DNA of 64,000 nt from Collinsella aerofaciens (lineage in GTDB: Bacteria; Actinomycetota; Coriobacteriia; Coriobacteriales; Coriobacteriaceae): the NCBI RefSeq assembly GCF_015555045.1, contig NZ_JADNJQ010000005.1, positions 35,957 through 99,956 on the forward strand, read 5' to 3'. Within the stretch, counting starts at the first letter, position 1; every line of letters starts with the position of its first letter. Of the stretch, positions 8,019 to 16,126 are shown one piece after another. The notes below the pieces were generated by a model. It was given only the letters and a program-made list of their open reading frames with translations. It searched no databases and was not told where the DNA came from. Made by a program: the position numbers and the translations under genes.

Positions 8019-10115
8019 ATGGCAGACGCTAAGGATTTCCTGTTTGAGATCGGTACGGAAGAAATGCCCTCCGCACCGCTGAACAATGCCGTCAAGCAGC
8101 TTGGCACCATGATCGCCAAGGGTCTCGACGAGGCCGGTCTGGCCCACGGCGAGGTCCGTGTGATCTCGAGCCCGCGCCGCCTGGCTGCGCTCGTTGCCGA
8201 CGTCGCCACCGCGACCGACGAGGTTCACGAGGTCAAGCGCGGCCCCGCGGCCAACATCGCCTTCGATGCCGACGGTAACGCCACCAAGGCCGCCCAGGGC
8301 TTCGCCCGCAAGTGCGGTGTGGCTGCCGAGGATCTGGTCCGTCGCGAGGACACCGACGGCCGTGAGTACGTCTTTGCCGAGAAGAACATCCCTTCCGCCC
8401 CGGCCACCCCGATCCTGACGGCCCTGTGCGAGAAGACTATCGCTGGCCTGCAGTGGCCCAACTACCGCTCTCAGCGCTGGGGTCACGAGCATGCGACCTT
8501 TGTTCGTCCGGTCCGCTGGATCTGCTGCCTTCTGGGCGAGGACGTTGTGCCCGTGTCGTTTGCCGACGTGACGAGTGGCAACACCACGCGTGGTCATCGC
8601 GTGCTTGGCCCTGGCGACCATGTGGTTGCCAGCCCCGCCGTCTACGAGCAGGTGCTCGAGGACGCCGGTGTGCTTTCTGCCGAGCGTCGTCGTGAGGCCA
8701 TCCTCGCCGGTATCGCCGAGGTCGAGGCTGCCCGTCCCGGCTGCCATGTCGATACGCCCAAGAAGGTCTTTGAGGAGGTCATTAACCTCTGCGAGTGGCC
8801 GACGGTGCTCGTCGGTACCTTCGATGAGGAGTTTCTCAAGGTCCCGCACGAGATTATCTGCGAGTCCATGCTCACCAACCAGCGCTACTTCCCGATCTAT
8901 GACGGCGAGGGCAAGCTCACGCGTGAGTTCGTGGTCGTTTCCAACAGCAAGCCCGAGAATGCCGAGCGCGTGATTGACGGCAACGAGCGCGTCGTGCGCG
9001 CCCGTCTGGACGACGCCAAGTTCTTCTACGAGGAGGACCTGAAGATCTCCCTCGACGAGTTCCGCGAGCGTCTGGCCAAGGTCGCCTTCCAGGAGAAGCT
9101 CGGTAGCGTGCTCGCCAAGTCCGAGCGCATTGAGCAACTCGCGCTTGCCATCGCTCGCGAGGCCCATCTGGGCGCCCACCTGGCCGCCGACGCTGCTCGC
9201 GCCGCGCACCTGTGCAAGGCCGACCTGGTGTCTAACGCCGTCGTCGAGTTTACGAGCCAGCAGGGCGTGATGGGCGGTTATTACGCGACCGCGATGGGGG
9301 AGAACGACGAGGTCGCCCACGCCATTCGCGATCACTATCGTCCCCGCTTTGCCGGTGACGAGCTGCCCGAGGGCACCGCTGGCTGCATCGTGGCCTGTGC
9401 CGACAAGCTCGATACCATTGCCGGTATCTTTGCCATCGGCGAGCCCCCGACCGGCTCCTCCGACCCCTATGCGCTGCGTCGTGCCGCTATCGGCATCATC
9501 AACATCCTGCGCGACCGTCTGCCGATCGACCCCACGTCGCTTATCGACTTCGCCCTCGAGCTCTATGGCGAGCAGGGCATTGAGTTCGACGCCGCCGAGG
9601 TCGCCCAGCAGGTTCGTGACTTCTTCCATGGCCGCCTGGTGAGCATGGCCCGCGACGAAAAGATCCCGGCCGATACCGTTGCCGCCGTCTCCGCGGTGCA
9701 CATCATCGCTCCGTCCGTCTTCTTCGCCCGCTGCGCCGCCCTCGACGAGGCCCGCAAGAACGACGCCGAGACGTTCGACAACCTTGCGACCGCCTATGCT
9801 CGCGCCGCGCATATCTCCAAGCCCGAGCTGGGCGTGGAGTACGACCGCAGCCTGATGGGCGAGGTCGAGCTTGCGCTCGCCGACGCCTCCGAGGCTGCTC
9901 AGACCGCTGTCGATGCCGCCCTTGCTACCGAGGATTATCCGGCCGCATTTGCTGCCCTCGCCGCCCTGCGCGCGCCCATCGACCGTTTCTTCGACGAGGT
10001 CATGGTCATGGACAAGGACGAGCAGCTCCGCGATAATCGCCTTAAGCTGCTCAACCGCTTCGAGGCCGTTTTCTCCGGCATCGCCAACATCGGTGAGCTT
10101 GCTCGTAAAAAGTAA
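8019..10115 (+). CDS. glyS: glycine--tRNA ligase, beta subunit
   Basis: A 698-residue beta subunit, the partner of glyQ, containing tRNA-binding and HD-like regions. Family blocks include the N-terminal LFEIGTEEMPS, SPRRLAALV, RWGHEHATFVRPVRW and GYYATAMGE..EVA.AI..HY.PRFAGDELP. The C-terminal anticodon-binding-like region ends in LRDNRLKLLN. The length is normal for the family and no frameshift is visible. Confidence 0.97.
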   Translation: MADAKDFLFEIGTEEMPSAPLNNAVKQLGTMIAKGLDEAGLAHGEVRVISSPRRLAALVADVATATDEVHEVKRGPAANIAFDADGNATKAAQGFARKCGVAAEDLVRREDTDGREYVFAEKNIPSAPATPILTALCEKTIAGLQWPNYRSQRWGHEHATFVRPVRWICCLLGEDVVPVSFADVTSGNTTRGHRVLGPGDHVVASPAVYEQVLEDAGVLSAERRREAILAGIAEVEAARPGCHVDTPKKVFEEVINLCEWPTVLVGTFDEEFLKVPHEIICESMLTNQRYFPIYDGEGKLTREFVVVSNSKPENAERVIDGNERVVRARLDDAKFFYEEDLKISLDEFRERLAKVAFQEKLGSVLAKSERIEQLALAIAREAHLGAHLAADAARAAHLCKADLVSNAVVEFTSQQGVMGGYYATAMGENDEVAHAIRDHYRPRFAGDELPEGTAGCIVACADKLDTIAGIFAIGEPPTGSSDPYALRRAAIGIINILRDRLPIDPTSLIDFALELYGEQGIEFDAAEVAQQVRDFFHGRLVSMARDEKIPADTVAAVSAVHIIAPSVFFARCAALDEARKNDAETFDNLATAYARAAHISKPELGVEYDRSLMGEVELALADASEAAQTAVDAALATEDYPAAFAALAALRAPIDRFFDEVMVMDKDEQLRDNRLKLLNRFEAVFSGIANIGELARKK

Positions 10116-10122
10116 GCCAGCC

Positions 10123-10136
10123 TGCGCGTAAGCGCA
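10123..10136 (+). other. GTAA-loop hairpin before the PPDK regulatory protein gene
   Basis: TGCGC-GTAA-GCGCA forms a perfect 5-bp stem closed by a GNRA-type tetraloop, 13 bases before the ATG and directly before the AAAGGAG ribosome-binding site. The identical 14 bases recur at 11237-11250 before ppdK. Confidence 0.6.
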
Positions 10137-10149
10137 AAAGGAGCCCCGC

Positions 10150-11016
10150 ATGGATTGCCCGGTCACCGCTCGTCCCACCGTTATCGTTATCTCCGACTCG
10201 CTCGGTGATACCGCTTGTGAGGTGGTGCTTGCGGCGTCCGGGCAATTTGATGAAGGGGCTTTTCGTTTGTTGCGCCTGCCCAAGGTGACCTCGGTGGAGC
10301 AGGTGGAGTCGTTTGTGGGCCCGCGCGTCGATGCCGACCATCGCGATATTGCCGTGTTTCACACCATTGTCGATCCGGCGCTTCGCGCCCGCGTGCTCGA
10401 TTACCTGGGCATGCTGCATATCCGTTCGGTCGACCTGATCGGTCCGACGCTCGCCGTGCTATCGTCGCTCATCGGTGTGCCGCCCAAAGGCGTCGCGGGC
10501 GTGATTCACAGGACCGATGACCGCTATTTCCATCGTATCGAGGCCATGGAATATTTCGTTGAGCACGATGACGGGCGCGGTTGCGACGATTTGTCGGGTG
10601 CCGATATCGTGCTGCTGGGCGTATCGCGCACGTCCAAGACGCCGCTGTCGATGTATCTGGCTTATCAGGGCTACAAGGTTGCCAATGTTCCGTTGGCCCA
10701 TGGCATGGAGCCGCCGAAGTCGATTTACGAGGTCGACCCGATGCGCCTGTTCGGCCTGATTTCGACCGTCGATGTGATTTCCGAAATTCGCGATAGCCGC
10801 TTGGGCGATGACTACGCTCGTGCCGTTGCCGGCTCCTATGCCGAGCCCGAGAGCGTGCGCAGCGAGCTTGAGGAAGCTCGTGCCCTCATGAAACGCCTAG
10901 GCTGCTTTGTGGTGCGTACCGACGGCAAGGCCATCGAGGAAAGCGCTGCCGAGATCATTAGCCACTTGGAGGAAATCCAAGAAGCTCGCGCCCGCCGAGC
11001 CACCAGCCGCGCCTAA
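10150..11016 (+). CDS. pyruvate, phosphate dikinase regulatory protein (PDRP)
   Basis: A 288-residue member of the DUF299/PDRP family. These bifunctional enzymes inactivate PPDK by ADP-dependent phosphorylation and reactivate it by phosphorolysis. The P-loop-like GVSRTSKTPLS lies at residues 157-167, and the family blocks ISDSLGDTA (14-22), FHTIVD (70-75) and NVPLAHG are present. It precedes ppdK, its presumed substrate, but a 250-base gap with hairpins separates them, so each probably has its own transcription start or leader. The paralogous PEP synthase regulator is the alternative; neighbouring ppdK makes PDRP far likelier. Confidence 0.93.
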   Translation: MDCPVTARPTVIVISDSLGDTACEVVLAASGQFDEGAFRLLRLPKVTSVEQVESFVGPRVDADHRDIAVFHTIVDPALRARVLDYLGMLHIRSVDLIGPTLAVLSSLIGVPPKGVAGVIHRTDDRYFHRIEAMEYFVEHDDGRGCDDLSGADIVLLGVSRTSKTPLSMYLAYQGYKVANVPLAHGMEPPKSIYEVDPMRLFGLISTVDVISEIRDSRLGDDYARAVAGSYAEPESVRSELEEARALMKRLGCFVVRTDGKAIEESAAEIISHLEEIQEARARRATSRA

Positions 11017-11106
11017 TATTAGTAGCATTTTGATAAAGCGATTTAGCAAAAACATCGCATCTGACCTGCTTTTTTATTGTAGTGGTATCTTCATAAGGTA
11101 ACCAAC

Positions 11107-11144
11107 TTTACCTACCGTTTACCGCCAGTTTTAGCACGTTTACC
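11107..11144 (+). promoter_or_regulatory. three phased TTTACC motifs upstream of ppdK
   Basis: TTTACC occurs at 11107-11112, 11118-11123 and 11139-11144, offsets of 11 and 21 bases, so the copies face the same side of the helix. They overlap the predicted ppdK promoter and could be an operator array. The binding protein is unknown. Confidence 0.4.
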
Positions 11145-11158
11145 AAACCGCGTATCCT
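11131..11158 (+). promoter_or_regulatory. possible ppdK promoter
   Basis: TTAGCA (11131-11136) and TATCCT (11153-11158) have a 16-base spacer. The remaining ~100 bases to the GTG hold three hairpins: GGCCGT..ACGGCC near 11180, CCCGC..GCGGG near 11205, and the GTAA-loop hairpin at 11237. Confidence 0.4.
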
Positions 11159-11236
11159 CTGCTCAAGCCCGTTCAAATCCGGCCGTATAGTTCCCTCACG
11201 GCCCGCATCCGGCGGGTCGATTCGTTACCACGGTCG

Positions 11237-11250
11237 TGCGCGTAAGCGCA
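11237..11250 (+). other. GTAA-loop hairpin before ppdK
   Basis: Exact second copy of the 14-base TGCGCGTAAGCGCA hairpin found at 10123-10136. It lies 16 bases before the ppdK start codon and adjacent to its AAGGGGAAG ribosome-binding region. Confidence 0.6.
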
Positions 11251-11266
11251 TGGAAGGGGAAGTATC

Positions 11267-14017
11267 GTGAGCGATTGCAAGAGGGTTTACCGTTTTGGTA
11301 CCGACGCCCAGGGCACCTGTGTCACCGAGGGCGACAAGTCCATGAACTTCGTGCTTGGCGGCAAAGGCGCTAACCTTGCCGAGATGAGCCGTATCGGCCT
11401 GCCGGTTCCCGGTGGCTTTACTATTACCTGCCAGACTTGCGTCGAGTACTCCGGTGCCGGCAACGTGTGGCCCGAGGGTGCACTCGATGAGATCGTTGCT
11501 GCCGAGGCGGACCTCGAGGCCCGCTGCGGCAAGAAGCTCGGCGACGCCTCCGATCCGCTGCTCGTGTCGGTTCGTTCGGGCGCTCCGTTCTCCATGCCCG
11601 GCATGATGGACACGGTCCTCAACTTAGGCCTCAACGACGACTCCGTTCAGGGGCTCATCGCCCAGACGCAAAATCCGCGTTTTGCTTGGGATAGCTACCG
11701 CCGCTTTATTCAGATGTTCTCCAACGTCGTTATGGGCGTTGACGCCGACCTGTTCGAGAACGCCCTGACCCAGGCCCGCCTGGTCGCCGGTGTTCGCGTC
11801 GATTCCGAGCTTTCGGCCGAGGACCTTCAGGAGCTTGTCGAGACCTTTAAGGGCATCTTCTCCGAAAACGTCGATGCCTCCCTGTATCCCGAGCTCGAGG
11901 TCGCTGACGGCAAGCCCGTTTTCCCGCACGACCCGGAGCTTCAGCTACGCCTTGCAATCCAGGCCGTCTTTGGCAGCTGGATGAACGAGCGTGCCTGCAT
12001 CTACCGCAAGCAGCATGGCATTTCCGACGACCTCGGCACCGCCGTCAACGTACAGGCCATGGCCTTTGGCAACAAGGGCGAGACCTCTGCGACGGGCGTC
12101 GCCTTTACGCGTAATCCGGCCGACGGCACCAAGGAGTTCTACGGTGACTTTTTGGTCAACGCCCAGGGCGAGGACGTCGTCGCCGGTATCCGCAACACCG
12201 AGCCCATCGCCGACCTCAAGGCCACCCCGGGCCTCGAGTCTGCAGGTGAGGAGCTCGAGCGCGTGTTCCTGACGCTCGAGGACCATTACCGCGATATGTG
12301 CGATATCGAGTTCACCATCGAGCAGGGTAAGCTCTGGATGCTCCAGACACGCGTGGGTAAACGCACTGCCACCGCCGCCCTGCGCATCGCCATCGAAATG
12401 GTCGAGGAAGGCCTGATCACCCGCGAAGAGGCCGTGAGCCGTATCGATCCCGCGCAACTCGACCAGCTCCTGCACCCGCAGTTTGACGCTTCCAAGAGGT
12501 ACGAGGCGCTGGCCAGCGGTCTGAACGCCAGCCCCGGTGCCGCCGTGGGTGAGGTTGTGTTCTCGAGTGATGACGCCGTCGCGCGCGCCAACGAGGGCCA
12601 CAAGGTCATTCTGGTTCGTTGGGAGACCAACCCCGACGACCTGAAGGGTATGGTTGCCGCCGAGGGCATTCTGACCAGCCATGGTGGCAAGACGAGCCAC
12701 GCCGCCGTTATCGCCCGTGGCATGGGTACTCCCTGCGTCTGCGGTGTCGAGCGTTTCCATATTGACGCGGCCGAGAAGGTCGTGCGTATCGAGGGCAGCG
12801 ATCGCGTGCTGCACGAGGGCGACATCATCTCCATCGACGGCACTCAGGGCATCGTTGTCGATGGCGCTGTCGATTTGGTCTCCGCCGAGCTCACCGGCGA
12901 CCTGGACACCATCCTGTCTTGGGCAGACGAGATTCGCCTGGAAGAGGCCGACGGTCACGCCAACCACGTGCGCGTCAACGCCGACAACCCCGAGGATGCC
13001 GAGCTCGCGCTCGAGTTTGGCGCCGAGGCCATCGGTCTGTGCCGCACCGAGCACATGTTCCTGGGCGATCGCAAGAACATTATCCAGAGTTTCATCCTGT
13101 CCGACGACGAGGCCGTGAAGCAGCAGGCCCTGGCCGATCTGCTCAAGGTCCAGACTGAGGACTTCCTGTCCATGTTCAAGACCATGTCCGGCCGCGATGT
13201 GGTCGTTCGCCTGCTCGATCCGCCGCTTCATGAGTTCCTAGATAATCCTCGCGAGCTCGAGGTCGCCATCACCAAGAAGGAGGCCGCCGGCGCCAGCGAG
13301 GAAGAGCTCGCCGCCCTGCGTGCCCGCCTGCGCCGCATCGACGGCATGGTCGAGTCCAACCCGATGCTCGGCCTGCGCGGCGTGCGCCTGTCCGTCGTCT
13401 TCGGTGACCTGCCGCTCATGCAGGTCCGTGCCGTGGCAACGGCTGCCGCCCGCCTTATCAAGGAAGGCGTCGACCCGCGTCCCGAGATTATGGTCCCGCT
13501 CGTTTCCATTACGGCCGAGCACGTTCAGACCCGCGAGGTCATTGAGCGCGTGATCGCCGAGGTCTCCGCCGAGGAGGGCGTTGAGCTCAACATTCCCGTG
13601 GGCACGATGCTCGAGCTGCCGCGCGCCTGCATGGTCGCTGACGAGATTGCACAGCACGCCGACTTCTTCTGCTTTGGCACCAACGATCTTACGCAGACGA
13701 CTTTCGGTTTCTCGCGTGACGACGCCGAGGCCAAGTTCATTCCGCTGTACATGCACAAGAAGATCTTGAAGGATAACCCCTTCGAGACCATCGACTCGGC
13801 GGTGCTGGAGCTCGTGCGCATGGCCGTCGAGAAGGGCCGCGCCACCAACCCCGACATGCACTTTGGCGTGTGCGGCGAGCACGGCGGCGACCCTAAGTCC
13901 ATCAAGGGCCTGTTTAACGTGGCCGATGTTGACTACGTGTCCTGCTCGCCCTACCGCGTGCCCCTCGCACGCCTGGCTGCCGCCCAGGCCAAGCTCGAGG
14001 CCAAGCGTTCCGCCTAA
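11267..14017 (+). CDS. ppdK: pyruvate, phosphate dikinase
   Basis: A 916-residue PPDK interconverting pyruvate, ATP and Pi with PEP, AMP and PPi. The N-terminal ATP-grasp region starts at LGGKGANLAEM and contains SVRSGAPFSMPGMMDT. The swivelling phosphohistidine domain has TSHGGKTSHAAVIARGMG, and the C-terminal PEP/pyruvate barrel has the GLRGVR block and GVCGEHGGDPKSI. It starts at GTG with AAGGGG upstream. In anaerobes PPDK often works with PPi-linked glycolysis. The neighbouring PDRP gene implies control by phosphorylation of the TSH threonine. Confidence 0.98.
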   Translation: MSDCKRVYRFGTDAQGTCVTEGDKSMNFVLGGKGANLAEMSRIGLPVPGGFTITCQTCVEYSGAGNVWPEGALDEIVAAEADLEARCGKKLGDASDPLLVSVRSGAPFSMPGMMDTVLNLGLNDDSVQGLIAQTQNPRFAWDSYRRFIQMFSNVVMGVDADLFENALTQARLVAGVRVDSELSAEDLQELVETFKGIFSENVDASLYPELEVADGKPVFPHDPELQLRLAIQAVFGSWMNERACIYRKQHGISDDLGTAVNVQAMAFGNKGETSATGVAFTRNPADGTKEFYGDFLVNAQGEDVVAGIRNTEPIADLKATPGLESAGEELERVFLTLEDHYRDMCDIEFTIEQGKLWMLQTRVGKRTATAALRIAIEMVEEGLITREEAVSRIDPAQLDQLLHPQFDASKRYEALASGLNASPGAAVGEVVFSSDDAVARANEGHKVILVRWETNPDDLKGMVAAEGILTSHGGKTSHAAVIARGMGTPCVCGVERFHIDAAEKVVRIEGSDRVLHEGDIISIDGTQGIVVDGAVDLVSAELTGDLDTILSWADEIRLEEADGHANHVRVNADNPEDAELALEFGAEAIGLCRTEHMFLGDRKNIIQSFILSDDEAVKQQALADLLKVQTEDFLSMFKTMSGRDVVVRLLDPPLHEFLDNPRELEVAITKKEAAGASEEELAALRARLRRIDGMVESNPMLGLRGVRLSVVFGDLPLMQVRAVATAAARLIKEGVDPRPEIMVPLVSITAEHVQTREVIERVIAEVSAEEGVELNIPVGTMLELPRACMVADEIAQHADFFCFGTNDLTQTTFGFSRDDAEAKFIPLYMHKKILKDNPFETIDSAVLELVRMAVEKGRATNPDMHFGVCGEHGGDPKSIKGLFNVADVDYVSCSPYRVPLARLAAAQAKLEAKRSA

Positions 14018-14055
14018 CGTTTTGGGTTTAGACGCCTAGCGTAGCCCCCTTCATG

Positions 14056-14083
14056 CCGCCCGTCTCATTCGTGAGACGGGCGG
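14056..14083 (+). terminator. hairpin terminator after ppdK
   Basis: Perfect 12-bp stem CCGCCCGTCTCA / TGAGACGGGCGG closed by a TTCG tetraloop. The T-tract is imperfect (TTATCATGTGCGGGTTTTG), so termination may be partial. Confidence 0.75.
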
Positions 14084-14129
14084 TTATCATGTGCGGGTTT
14101 TGTCTTTTTGTCTGCGTAAAAAATTGTTC

Positions 14130-14157
14130 TTGCAGCAGAAACCCGCGCGTGTATACT
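14130..14157 (+). promoter_or_regulatory. rplS promoter
   Basis: TTGCAG (14130-14135) and TATACT (14152-14157) with a 16-base spacer, about 70 bases before the rplS ATG. Confidence 0.6.
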
Positions 14158-14178
14158 CGAATACGTTTGTTCAACTAC

Positions 14179-14202
14179 GTGCCGGCCAAGGTGGTACGGC
14201 AC
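14179..14202 (+). promoter_or_regulatory. hairpin in the rplS leader
   Basis: GTGCCG (14179-14184) pairs with CGGCAC (14197-14202) around a 12-base loop, 24 bases before the rplS start. L19 leaders that bind their own product are known in other phyla. Homology to those is not claimed. Confidence 0.35.
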
Positions 14203-14226
14203 CTCTAGAAGAGTAAGGAATTGCAC

Positions 14227-14568
14227 ATGGATTACATCCGCGCAATCGAGCGTCAGCAGATCCGCGAGGACATTCCTCAGGTTCGCGTCGCCGACAACGT
14301 CAAGGTTCACTACCGCATTAAGGAAGGCGACCGCGAGCGCATCCAGGTCTTCCAGGGCGACGTCATCCGCATGGCCGGCGCCGGTGCCCGCGAGACCTTC
14401 ACCGTCCGTAAGATGTCCTTCGGTGTCGGTGTTGAGCGTACCTTCCCGCTTCACAGCCCCAAGATCGCCAAGCTCGAGGTCGTTCGTCATGGTCGCGTCC
14501 GTCGCGCCAAGCTGTACTACCTCCGCGACAAGGTGGGCAAGGCTGCTCGCATCCCCGAGAAGCGCTAA
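14227..14568 (+). CDS. rplS: 50S ribosomal protein L19
   Basis: A 113-residue L19 located at the subunit interface. Signatures are [45 protein letters not shown] and the basic end [17 protein letters not shown]. The ATG at 14227 is preferred over an in-frame TTG at 14221, since AGTAAGGA sits upstream. It is monocistronic, with its own promoter and terminator, and is detached from the trmD operon where it is often found. Confidence 0.97.
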   Translation: MDYIRAIERQQIREDIPQVRVADNVKVHYRIKEGDRERIQVFQGDVIRMAGAGARETFTVRKMSFGVGVERTFPLHSPKIAKLEVVRHGRVRRAKLYYLRDKVGKAARIPEKR

Positions 14569-14602
14569 GAAGATCGCAGCGTCTGTCCACTCGTTTGGAC
14601 AC

Positions 14603-14632
14603 AAGGGTCACCTTCGGGTGGCCCTTCTTTTT
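14603..14632 (+). terminator. rplS terminator
   Basis: Stem AAGGGTCACC / GGTGGCCCTT (one G-U pair) with a TTCG loop at 14613-14616, followed by CTTTTT. A smaller hairpin GTCCA..TGGAC precedes it at 14585-14600. Confidence 0.9.
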
Positions 14633-14661
14633 ATCTGATTTGCATGCAAGGAGGGCCTGGT

Positions 14662-15450
14662 ATGGCCAACATGACGAGCTCGGTTTCGGCATCGCAGGTT
14701 GCCGGTGAGTTGGCGAGCGCTACGTTTGAGGAGATTCCCGCCCTCGTGGAGCATTATCGCGAGGACCCGCGCCAGCAGGTGATCAAGGCTTGCGAGCGTG
14801 CTCTTAAGCGCCATGCCAAGGAGCTTGCCGAGCGCGAGCGCGTCAATGACATGTACGAGCTTATGCATGAGCTTGGCGGCGATGGGGTGGTCGTTGGTGT
14901 CGACGAGGTGGGCCGTGGCTCGGTAGCGGGTCCCTTAACCGTGTGTGCCGTGTGCCTTCCCATGGAACCGCGCGTCTGGGGTATCAACGATTCCAAAAAG
15001 CTCACGCCCGCGCGCCGCGAGTTGCTCTCAGTGAAGATTGCCGAGGTGGCGACGGCGATCGGTTTTTGCCATATCGCGCCTAAGGATATCGATGAGATGG
15101 GCATGGCCCGCGCAATCCGCGCTGCCGTTGTGGGCGCCGTGGCCGATACGGGGCTCGAGCCCGACTGCGTCCTCATGGACGGTAACCCCTTGGGCGCCGT
15201 TCCCAACGAGCGCGATGTGGTGAAGGGCGATGCCGAGATCGCCTGCATCGCCGCGGCATCCATCATGGCCAAGGTCACGCGTGACGAGATGATGGTCGAG
15301 TACGACGCCGAGTACCCCGAGTACCATCTGGCCGAGTCGAAGGGCTATGCGAGCCCCGAGCACATCGAGGCCATTCGCAAACATGGACTTTGTCCGCTGC
15401 ACCGCGTGAGCTTTTGCGGAAACTTTCTGCAGACTGAGCGCCTTTTCTAG
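14662..15450 (+). CDS. rnhB: ribonuclease HII
   Basis: A 262-residue RNase HII that removes ribonucleotides from DNA and RNA primers. Catalytic motifs are GVDEVGRGSVAGPL, the NDSKKL block, MDGNPLG and ASIMAKVTRD. About 70 residues precede the catalytic domain, roughly as in other Gram-positive long forms. The ATG at 14662 is chosen because AGGAGGG lies at 14649-14655; the upstream in-frame ATG at 14644 would overlap that site. A terminator follows, separating it from the yraN operon. Confidence 0.95.
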   Translation: MANMTSSVSASQVAGELASATFEEIPALVEHYREDPRQQVIKACERALKRHAKELAERERVNDMYELMHELGGDGVVVGVDEVGRGSVAGPLTVCAVCLPMEPRVWGINDSKKLTPARRELLSVKIAEVATAIGFCHIAPKDIDEMGMARAIRAAVVGAVADTGLEPDCVLMDGNPLGAVPNERDVVKGDAEIACIAAASIMAKVTRDEMMVEYDAEYPEYHLAESKGYASPEHIEAIRKHGLCPLHRVSFCGNFLQTERLF

Positions 15451-15499
15451 GTCAATTGTGGAGACAGGGACCTCTGGGGTTTTATAAACCTGCTGGTAG

Positions 15500-15542
15500 C
15501 GGGCCGTATGCAACACCATTGCTGCGTACGGCCCGTTTTTTT
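15500..15542 (+). terminator. rnhB terminator
   Basis: Nine-bp perfect stem CGGGCCGTA (15500-15508) / TACGGCCCG (15527-15535) followed by seven T. It ends just eight bases before the shared 20-base upstream element. Confidence 0.9.
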
Positions 15543-15549
15543 GACGGCA

Positions 15550-15569
15550 TTTGGTCAGCTTTTGGTTTG
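15550..15569 (+). promoter_or_regulatory. candidate competence-operon element, copy 1
   Basis: TTTGGTCAGCTTTTGGTTTG, 71 bases before the yraN start. The identical 20 bases occur at 44890-44909 before comEA. Inside it TTTGGT is repeated with an 11-base period. The regulator is unknown and no convincing -10 box was found downstream. Confidence 0.6.
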
Positions 15570-15640
15570 CTTCCGGTACTTACCCGCATGAAAGGTGCTC
15601 TCATCATCGGGGCAATGCAGTGTGCGGGAAAGGAGACCCC

Positions 15641-16126
15641 ATGAGTGCCGCAAGCAAAAAGAGTAAGACGCAGCAGCTCAAGGAGTGTTGGGAAAACGGC
15701 AAGCTCGACTGCGGGGCGATGACGCCCGAGTTTATCAAGGGACTCAGTCCTCGCGAGCTGGGCATGCTGGGCGAGCTGATCACCATCAACTACTTTAACG
15801 AGCGCGGCTACACCTTGCTGGAGCAGGGTTATCGTTGCACCGAGGGCGAGGCCGACCTGGTGCTGCTCGATGAGCTCGACGATGTCGTGGTGATGGCCGA
15901 GGTCAAGACCAGACGCGTTGCGCTGGATTGCAGCACGCGGGTCTTTCCCGAGGAGGCCGTGGACGCCCAAAAGCAACGTCGCTACCGCCGCATCGCAAGT
16001 TGCTATCTCATGGAGCATTATCCGCTCAAGGCGATTCGCTTCGATGCCGTGGGCGTTACCATTCGCGGCGGGCATATCGCCGAGATCGAGCACCAGTACA
16101 ACGCGTTCGATTGGCAGGTGTCGTGA
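15641..16126 (+). CDS. yraN: YraN-family (UPF0102) nuclease-fold protein
   Basis: A 161-residue protein with the restriction-endonuclease-like fold of UPF0102. Visible motifs are the GELITINYFNERGYTLLEQGYR-type start, the EADLVLLD metal-binding acidic pair and VVMAEVKTR (E-x-K). The ~40-residue N-terminal part is a Lys/Glu-rich extension. Its function is not established, though linkage to comM and dprA is common. The start at 15641 has AAAGGAG upstream, and the TGA overlaps the ATG of comM, which indicates translational coupling. Confidence 0.9.
   Translation: MSAASKKSKTQQLKECWENGKLDCGAMTPEFIKGLSPRELGMLGELITINYFNERGYTLLEQGYRCTEGEADLVLLDELDDVVVMAEVKTRRVALDCSTRVFPEEAVDAQKQRRYRRIASCYLMEHYPLKAIRFDAVGVTIRGGHIAEIEHQYNAFDWQVS

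Noticed and set aside
7113..10283. Open minus-strand frame of 1056 codons
   Set aside because: It lies exactly opposite glyQ and glyS, whose products are unmistakable. Long antisense frames are expected from the GNC codon pattern of high-GC genes. The translation is low-complexity (Gly, Val, Leu, Asp, His rich) and has no known motif.
11165..11200. GTTCAAATCC resembling a tRNA T-loop
   Set aside because: The flanking bases do not form a T stem, and no acceptor stem or anticodon arm could be built around it.
15451..15490. GGAGACAGGGAC-like sequence resembling the RAYT 2 repeat
   Set aside because: Only about ten bases are similar to the GGGGACAGAC motif. There is no palindrome or second copy, so it is not called a repeat remnant.
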